From assembly GCA_032717465.1 (NCBI GenBank), contig CM064697.1:321001-385000 (forward strand): a DNA stretch of 64,000 nucleotides, read 5' to 3'. Shown here one piece after another: positions 57,371 to 64,000 of the stretch. The position numbers and the translations under genes were made by a program. Origin of the DNA: Coenobita brevimanus. Its lineage: Eukaryota; Arthropoda; Malacostraca; Decapoda; Coenobitidae. Within the stretch, counting starts at the first letter, position 1; the number at the start of each line of letters is the position of its first letter. A model generated the notes under the pieces. It made no database searches. It was not told the origin of the DNA and saw only the letters and a list, made by a program, of their open reading frames with translations.

Positions 57371-57530
57371 CATCTCGAGGTACCAAGAATAAAGTAAAAA
57401 ATAAAAAAAATACATCATCGCAGTCAGGGGTTACGACCATTTGACCACTCTATTTTCAAAAGTCACCCCGTCAATAATATATCCGGGCGGTGTTCAGACA
57501 AACTATGAATGACGTCACCAGCCTGAAAAG
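57371..57530. other. unique sequence
   Basis: No feature seen. Confidence 0.4.
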
Positions 57531-58870
57531 GAAGAAATACAAGTGCAGAATTAAATGGAGGTGATTATCGAAGAGGATGAAAAAGAAGGATGAATGGGGA
57601 AAGAATGGCGGAGAGAATGATGATGAGGAGGAATTAAACACCGAGGACATGAGGGAAGAGGAAGGAAAACGATATGAGAGGAACGAACGGAGGAAAACAT
57701 GAGGTGAAGAATTATGGCTCGGATGAAGTAAAGGATTAAGGATGGAAGTCAAGGAAGAGGGGAAGGAGGGAAGGAAGGAAGGAAGGAAGGAAGGATGGAT
57801 AGATGGATGGATGGATGGAAGGAAGTAAAGAGCGAAGGAAGCAAGGAGGTACGAAAGGAAGGATTGAAGGAAGGATGGATGGAAAATGGGAAGGAAGGAA
57901 GAATATGGATGAAGTGGGGAAATATGTAGGGAAGGAAGCAAGAAAGAAGGGATAAGATGAACGAATGAGGGAGGGAGAGATGGATGGAAGAAGGAAGTAT
58001 GGATAGGGGAGGAGGAGGACGAATAGGGGCAGAAGGAGGGATGAAGGAAGAAAGGAGGAACAAATAAAAGGGGGGGAAAGAGAAAGGGAGAAAGTAAAGA
58101 ATGAACAGGAAGGGCGAAAGGGCAAGATGCAGAATAAGGAGATAGGGAAGGCGAAGCAGGACGAATGGGGAAGGTTGAGAAGGAAGGGGGGAGAGGAGAA
58201 ACCAATGAAGGAGAGGGGTAAGAAAGGATGGAGGAAGAAATAAAAGGAGAGACAAATGGGTAAGAGAAAAAGAGGAGGAGGGAAGAAGGGAGAGAGGAGG
58301 AGGAGGAGGAGGGACGAGTGGGTGAGAGAGGCAAGGAGGGAGGGAAGGAGAATGAGGAGAGGACGAATGGGTGAGGGACGGGGAGAGAGAAGGAGGAAGG
58401 ACGAGTCGGTTGGGTGGCTTAGTCGGATTAGTTGGATCAAGTGCACGAGTGGGGGGTGGGAGGGTAAATGTGAGAGGGGGAGATGGTGGAATGGGAGTGA
58501 GCGAAGGAGAGGCAGAAGCTTGGGAGGAAGTAGGGAGTAAGGCAGGATAATAGGGAATGAGTGAGGCAGAGCAATGATAGAAGGGGAGTGGAAAGTGATG
58601 GATACTAGGTAGTGAGTGAGACAAATAAGAGGGGGAGGGAAGAGGGGGGAGTAAGCAGGATAGTGGGAGTGACCGTGAGAGAGACATGGGAGGGGAGTGG
58701 GGAGTAAGGTAGGAAAGTGAGGAAAGAGTGGGATAAAGAAATGGGAGTAGGCGAAGGACAGGGTGAAGCTGGGAGGGAGAGCTTGAGAAATGATGGGGAG
58801 GAAACTCGAAATGGGTGATGCTAGATGACAAGGCGATGCAGAGAGAGAGAGGTACGGTGAATAAAGAATG
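57530..58870. repeat. purine-rich block with GGAA/GGAT runs
   Basis: A/G-rich plus strand. GGAA and GGAT tetranucleotide runs occur at about 57765-57820. Minus-strand frames of up to 431 codons are Pro/Ser/Leu/Phe artefacts. Confidence 0.9.
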
Positions 58871-58875
58871 AAGTA

Positions 58876-59085
58876 GTATGAATGGGGAGAGAGGTGGGAT
58901 GCGTGGGGAGACAGGCAGGACGAATGGGGAGGAAGGTGGGATGAATGGGGAGACAGGCAAGACGAATGGGGAGGGAGATGGGATGAGTGGGGAGATAGGC
59001 AGGATGAATGGTGAGAGAGATGGGATGAGTGGGAAGGAAAGCAAGACGAATAGGGAGAGTGGTAGGAAGAATGTAGAGAAGTGAG
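58876..59085. repeat. 20-21 bp minisatellite, about 10 copies
   Basis: Alternating units such as 'gatgaatggggagacaggca' and 'gacgaatggggagggagatg' form a two-unit higher-order repeat. The plus-strand frame reads MNGE/TNGE repeats, which is incidental. Confidence 0.9.
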
Positions 59086-59256
59086 GTGAGTGGGAGGAGA
59101 GGTAAGATGAGTGGGGAGTGAGAATGGGGAGGGGTCGAAGGTGGATGAAGTCGAGTGGAAAAGGGTGTTGAGAAGAAGTTGGGTGGAGTGGGCGTGAGAG
59201 GGTCGTGAGTGGAAGTGAAAAGTCTTGAGTGGAACAGACCGAGTGATATGTAAATA

Positions 59257-59461
59257 TGGGACCGCATTCCCTTTAACTAAGATGTCGTGACGCTCTTTCC
59301 ACAGCGATTTATTCTACCTACTACGTCGTGATACCTATTTGTATGTCGTACTATAAAAAAGAAATAGAATAGCAAAAAAGTAACCATTAAATCGCAAGAT
59401 GAAAAATAATTCGCTAAGGAAGAAGTGTTAAGTTTTCCTTTGCCAACGAGACTACGGTCCA
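59257..59461. mobile_element. family A foldback element, copy 5
   Basis: The left end GGGACCGCATTCC and the inverted right end 'gagactacggtcca' flank arms with 'tttccacagcgatttattct' and 'aataattcgctaaggaagaa'. About 205 bp, non-coding. The GGACCGTA terminus agrees with copy 4, which supports this as the true element end. Confidence 0.8.
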
Positions 59462-59469
59462 ATGAAAGC

Positions 59470-59660
59470 ATGGAGGATTTTGTAACAACTTTTCGCAGCA
59501 AAGTTTTCCTCAGTGCGCGTTTATATGCTTTATTATATTACTAATGCAAAGTATCTAGAGAGTAAAGGGAAATAACATAAAAAATGCAATACACAAACAA
59601 ACAGCCAAGGAAGACGAGCTATGGAATCTGGAAGGTCAACGAGAACACTGCCTCCATCAC
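59470..59660. mobile_element. family A foldback element, copy 6, adjacent to copy 5
   Basis: 'ggaggattttgtaacaactt' at 59472 and the inverted right arm 'agccaaggaagacgagctat' at about 59602, continuing as 'ctggaaggtcaacgagaaca'. It starts within about 10 bp of the end of copy 5, in the same arrangement. Confidence 0.65.
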
Positions 59661-59683
59661 CGCTACAGTCGGCTTGTTTTTAC

Positions 59684-60024
59684 CTGGCGAAATTGTACCA
59701 CTCCCACAACAGAAAACATTAAGTCGCGGCTGCATGACATTCGACGAACTTTAATTAGGAGACGGGAATGAGTCTGCTTGGTTACCAGTCAAATCTACTC
59801 TCAAATCTGACTACACCTGGCAATCGACTGAGCTGAATGGGGTAAGAGATCTTCGTCAGGTTTAGAAAAAAATATACATGCACTATTTTTTCCACACCCA
59901 TCAATGAGTGTCAAATCTCCCCTTAAATCTGACTATACTTGGCAATCAACTGAGCTGAATGGTGTAAGGGAATTTCGTTAGAGTTGGAAAATAATATATG
60001 CACTATTTTTTCCACACCCATCCT
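59684..60024. mobile_element. dispersed repeat D copy 2, with internal tandem duplication
   Basis: 59684-59860 aligns with 7885-8065. A partial second unit follows: 'aatgagt' then 'gtcaaatctccccttaaatc' and 'tcaactgagctgaatggtgt' at 59904-60024. Both units end in 'actattttttccacacccat'. The period is about 134 bp, with a deletion of about 17 bp in the second copy. Confidence 0.7.
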
Positions 60025-60650
60025 ACCCCATACTTCTCCCCAGTCGACATAACACCACTAACCCTGCGTGCACTAACCCTCTCCTTCCCCATGAACAAAA
60101 CTATTACTTTATTTTTCTATCTTATTTATTGATTTTGGAAACGTTGATCAAATGATTTTCCTTTCAAGGTGACAGTGATGCAGGTTACTTTGTCCATTCT
60201 AAACATATTCAATAATTTTCCTGTTATTCTGAAAACAAACATAATGTAGATAATCATACAAGAATACCTACTAACTATACCTCTTGTTATACGAAGGTAA
60301 AAAATGATACAAAACTTACCTTACCGGAAACAACACATGGACAAAGGAACACTCACCTGAAATGGGAGATAAAATTATGTTAGCAGAGTTGAAACAGATC
60401 AGTGGATAGATGGACAGACTGTTCGATGGATAGATGGATGGTTGGATGGAAGAATGGCCTGCTGTGAGGGCAGATATGCAAAATGAATAGAAACCGAGAA
60501 GTATGAGTAAAAGAATGGAACTAAAATACGTATACAAATAAATAATACTGAATAGGGATGTGTAAACAAATACTATAAATGGGTGGAGCGATTAGTGCCT
60601 GCAAAAGATGAATGAGCGGCTGATACACTCCTCTGTCAACTCTTCCTCTT
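60025..60650. other. AT-rich unique sequence
   Basis: No tandem structure apart from a short GGAT run near 60420-60445. No gene is seen. Confidence 0.45.
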
Positions 60651-61310
60651 TCACCTTCCTATTTGACTGTCATCCACTCTTCCTTTGCTTTCAACGACTT
60701 ACATATCCTTCTTTCCTTCCTTCCTTCCAGTTTTTTTCATCTACTGCCTTCCTTCCTTCCATGTCTTGCCTTCTTTCCCCCTACCCATCCACTTGTTGCT
60801 GTTCTTTCTTCCTTCCAATTCTTGCTTTTTTCCTTTCCTTACAAGTTTTGCCTTTCTTTCCTCTTTCTACTTCTTGCCTTTCTTCCTTCCTTCCACCTCT
60901 TGCCTCTATTCTTTCCTTCCACTTCTTGCCTCTCTTCCTTCCTTCCACTTATTGTCTCCCTTCCTTCCACTTCTTCCCTCGCTTCCTTTTTCCCACTTCT
61001 TGCCTCCCTTCCTTCCTTCCACTTCTTGCCTCTCTTCTTTCCTTCCACTTCATGTCCTCCTTCCTTCCTTCCTTCCTTCCCTTCCCATTCTTGCCTTGCT
61101 TTCTCCCTTCCACATCGTGTCTTTTTCCCCTACTTCCATTTTTTTTCTGACTTCCCTCTATATTTCTTTTCCTTTCAAGTTTCTTCCATTTCTCTTCTTT
61201 CTCCTCCTTCATTTTTCTTCATCCCCTTCCCTCCTTTAAATCCTCCCCTCTATTCTTACTCTTCCTTCTTCCAGTGCCTCCACCCACCCTCCGCCCCTTC
61301 CTCATCGCCT
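60650..61310. repeat. pyrimidine block with a 25-30 bp minisatellite
   Basis: The unit 'ccttccttccacttcttgcc' plus tctctt repeats about nine times at 60840-61080 in C/T-rich plus strand. The Phe/Leu/Pro/Ser frames are artefacts. Confidence 0.9.
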
Positions 61311-61658
61311 CTCCCACCCTCTCAGCCAGCCAGCCCGCCTAATCTCACAATCCCGGGTAACGATTGGGGATTTGCTGGTGGATTAGTAGCACAACCACCA
61401 CCCCGTCAGCATCCACACTCCAACCCTCAATCCACTCACTACCAGCACCTCCTTTCTACACTCCTTTCACTTCAACCTGGCCGAAAATTGCCATCGCTCC
61501 CTCTTGAATGCTGAGGTGTTGCAAAAGGCTAGCACTACGAAGATGGAAATGATGGACAGAAGTATCGTCTTTTTCTACCACTGACCTACATGAAATAAGC
61601 CGCAAAAGGATAAAATTCTGGGCCACGTTAAAGAGTTCACCGCGTCATATACCAATCC
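61310..61658. other. unique sequence
   Basis: Complex sequence with no supported gene. Confidence 0.4.
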
Positions 61659-61866
61659 TTAACCCCTTCAGTCCGATGACGATTTTGTTATATTTCCTAT
61701 CCCGATTATTTCCCCCCCACCCCCCCAGACTGACAGAGACTTTTCAAAATGGATGGGTTTGTTATAGCCTTCTTTAACCCATTTATTGCTCAGGTATAAC
61801 TGAATGAAATCGTCTGGAAACAAGAAGATGAGATGAAAAATTACGACAGCGGACTGAAAGGGTTAA
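61659..61866. mobile_element. family B foldback element, full-length copy
   Basis: Termini TTAACCCCTTCAGTCCG (61659-61675) and its inverted partner CGGACTGAAAGGGTTAA (61850-61866) match at 16 of 17 positions. A second inverted pair lies inside: 'gacgattttgttat' and 'gaatgaaatcgtctgg'. A C run near 61712 interrupts the left half. About 208 bp, non-coding. It defines the outer ends of family B, although TTAA could instead be the target site. Confidence 0.85.
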
Positions 61867-61934
61867 TCATATGCTGACGATTTTTTAACACTGATCATTC
61901 CCCTACGATTTCCTTCTTCCGGCTTAAGACAGAT

Positions 61935-62044
61935 TCTCTCTCTCTCTCTCTCTCTCAGCAATCGGAGGAGCTGGGGTGAGAGTATAGATAACCAATCCCG
62001 ACTGGGTAAGCACTAAGGCCTGATGAGTATTGGAACAGGCAGGA

Positions 62045-62084
<40 letters not shown>

Positions 62085-62259
62085 GGACTCTTTCTTGAGG
62101 GAGAGTAACGAGAAGCTGATGAGGCAAGGAAGGAGAGGAGTGGGTGCAGTAGGTAAGAGGGAGGGAAGAAGTGGAAGGCAGAGGTAGAAGAAGAATGTAT
62201 GCAAGTGCTCTTTCTTATACAGTACGTGAGGTACAGATAAATGATTGACTAACTGATTA

Positions 62260-62310
<51 letters not shown>
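61935..62310. repeat. CT, GA and CT arrays
   Basis: CT (about 61935-61958), GA (about 62050-62081) and CT (about 62263-62309) arrays alternate in strand within 375 bp, so neighbours are inverted repeats. Confidence 0.95.
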
Positions 62311-62414
62311 AGGACAGCTAAAATACATACATATAAATGCTGTACATGTGTAAAGATAAAAAACTTGCCAACCAATGGTCTGTCATGTAATGATAAAAAG
62401 CTGATGGTTGATAA

Positions 62415-62417
<3 letters not shown>

Positions 62418-62476
<59 letters not shown>
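62418..62476. repeat. (GT)n microsatellite
   Basis: A perfect GT array. Confidence 0.97.
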
Positions 62477-62478
<2 letters not shown>

Positions 62479-62519
62479 AGGAGAGGAGTGTGGTAAAAAG
62501 TACAATAGAATCATACGAT

Positions 62520-62984
62520 GGATTCCTTAAAGTATATACGGGAGGGAAGATGAACAAAGGTAGGAAAAGAGACAGATGAGTAGAAGGGATGGAAGGAGGA
62601 AGAGAAGAGAAAGAGGAAAGTCAGGGTCAGGAAAAGAGGGAGAAACGGGAGGGATGGAGGAAGAGAAAGAAAAATGGGAGGTAAAGAGAGAGAAAAGGAG
62701 GAAGAAAGGATGGCACAAAGGAAGGGAAGGGAAGAAAGGGAGGAGGGTTAGGGAGGAAGAAAGGTGGGAAGGGGGGTTGGGGGAGAGGGAGGGAGAGATA
62801 AAACGGTGATGGATGGAGAGGGGAGGAAATGAGGGGGGTGGGATGTACGTGATGGAGGGTGAGAGGGGGAGACGAAGAGGGAATGGAGAGAAGAGGGAAA
62901 AGGGATATCGAAGAGATAGGGAAAAAAAAGAGGGCAGGGAATGGAAAAAGTTTAAAGTAAGGGGAATAAGACGTAAGGAAAGAA

Positions 62985-63020
<36 letters not shown>

Positions 63021-63690
63021 GGGTGAGGAAAAATTACGAGAAAGAAAGGAAGGACATGGCAGAGGAGGAGGAGGAGGAGGAGGAGGAGGAGAATGCAGTT
63101 AAAAGAGAGGAAGTAGAGAGGCAGACAGCGTAAGAGAGAACGATAAAAAATGGACCGACAGACATAAAAGTGAAGGAAAGTAAGAAGGGTAACTGACAGA
63201 AGAATGGAAACAATACAGGGAAAATCAGCATGAGGAAGGAAGGAGGGAAGGAAGGGAAAAATGAATACAGGAAATGGAAAAGATATGAAAGAAAAGAGGG
63301 AAGGCAAAATGAAAATTATGACTGAAGTAAAAGGATAAAGGAGGTAGGGACGGAAGCACAAAAAATGAATGAATGAAAGAGAAATTAATGAGGGAAGGAA
63401 AACATAAAGGAGGAATAAATGAAGGAAGGAAGGAAACAAGGAATGAACTGACTCCAAAGGAAAGGAAAGCAGAAACTTACCACAAAAACAAACGACCAGA
63501 ACAAGATAATGGAGAGAAGGATGAAGAGAAGGGAGGAGAGAGACTACAAATAAAGGAAGGCAGTGAAGGTCGGGTTAAAGCTGAGGGAGGTTAATTAATT
63601 GCCTAAATCGGATCATAGATATTGAAGGAAGGAAGAAAGTGCGTGGTAGAGGAGCAAACTGAAGAAAGGCTGCGAAGGAATGGTAAACAT
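62520..63690. repeat. purine-rich block with GA and GAG arrays
   Basis: A/G-rich plus strand with a GA array (about 62991-63017) and a GAG triplet array (about 63061-63090). The Glu/Lys/Arg plus-strand frames and Phe/Ser/Pro minus-strand frames are compositional. Confidence 0.9.
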
Positions 63691-63990
63691 GAAGGAAGGC
63701 AGTGAAGGAGGAAGTAAAATGAAGGAAGACAGTGAAGGAGGGAGTAAAATGAAGGAAGACAGCGAAGGAGGGAGTAAAACGAAGGAAGACAGTGAAGAAC
63801 ACAGTAAAGCGAAGGACGGGAGTGAAGGAGGATGTAAAAATAAAGGCAGGCAGGGAACGAGGGGAAAAAATAAATGAAGGCAGTAAAGAGGGGAGAAAAA
63901 CGAAGGAAGGCAGCGAAGGAGTGGGTAAAAATGAAGGAGAGCAGTCAGGGAGAGAAGGAAAATTAAAGAAGACAGAGAAGGAGGGGGCAC
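63690..63990. repeat. 30-bp minisatellite, about 9 copies, to near window end
   Basis: The unit is GAAGGAAGACAGTGAAGGAG plus ggagtaaaat. Left copies are near-identical; right copies are diverged and vary in length. The 10-residue period (KEDSEGGSKM) in the open frame is due to the 30-bp unit. Confidence 0.95.
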
Positions 63991-64000
63991 TTATGAAGAA

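Overview
The window is eukaryotic, gene-poor and dominated by repeats. No complete protein-coding gene, rRNA or convincing tRNA can be supported. There are more than 50 long perfect dinucleotide arrays (GT/CA, GA/CT, AT), many minisatellites, kilobase-scale purine/pyrimidine strand-biased tracts, and small foldback DNA elements with long imperfect terminal inverted repeats. There is also one decayed non-LTR retrotransposon fragment. This looks like intergenic or intronic DNA of an arthropod, most plausibly a decapod crustacean. That assignment is an inference from microsatellite density and repeat style, not from a diagnostic gene.

Layout. 1-2530: mostly unique DNA with one compound microsatellite. 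2530-13470: alternating purine-rich (2530-3990, 5888-6530, 8855-10055, 12040-13470) and pyrimidine-rich (6580-7800, 8110-8765, 10070-11495) blocks, with a 30-bp minisatellite at 5.3 kb and mobile-element copies at 4.2, 7.9 and 9.2 kb. 13470-22800: microsatellites, two foldback elements (15.3 and 16.1 kb), a long purine block, a GTGGTAGT-type minisatellite field (18.2-19.9 kb) and a cluster of degenerate family B elements (22.0-22.5 kb). 22800-27100: pyrimidine block, a CA/GT/CA inverted microsatellite cluster around a tRNA-like repeat, then AT-rich unique DNA ending at a candidate exon (27.14-27.29 kb). 27370-33125: purine block, two adjacent family B elements, a minisatellite, a foldback element with a 60-bp inverted repeat (30.08 kb), a pyrimidine block and a CT-microsatellite higher-order repeat. 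33-43.9 kb: almost continuous pyrimidine or ACC-rich DNA, interrupted at 39.1-40.4 and 41.5-42.0 kb by transposon-derived sequence. 43.9-52.1 kb: unique DNA, purine and pyrimidine blocks, an ACC field and a second foldback family. 52.5-54.4 kb: the LINE reverse transcriptase pseudogene, a small candidate exon and a 21-bp minisatellite. 54.4-64 kb: further strand-biased blocks, a mosaic of mobile elements at 59.26-60.02 kb and the best-preserved family B element at 61.66-61.87 kb.

How the parts relate. Most long open frames are artefacts. A pyrimidine-only strand cannot contain TAA, TAG or TGA, so pyrimidine blocks stay open and encode only Phe, Ser, Leu and Pro, while CA and GT arrays read as His-Thr and Cys-Val. 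The two segments that look most like real coding sequence are short candidate exons at about 27143-27287 and 54053-54128. Neither product is recognised. The most interesting content is non-coding: recurrent foldback families A, B and C, microsatellites duplicated together with their flanks, and the strand-switching purine/pyrimidine mosaic.
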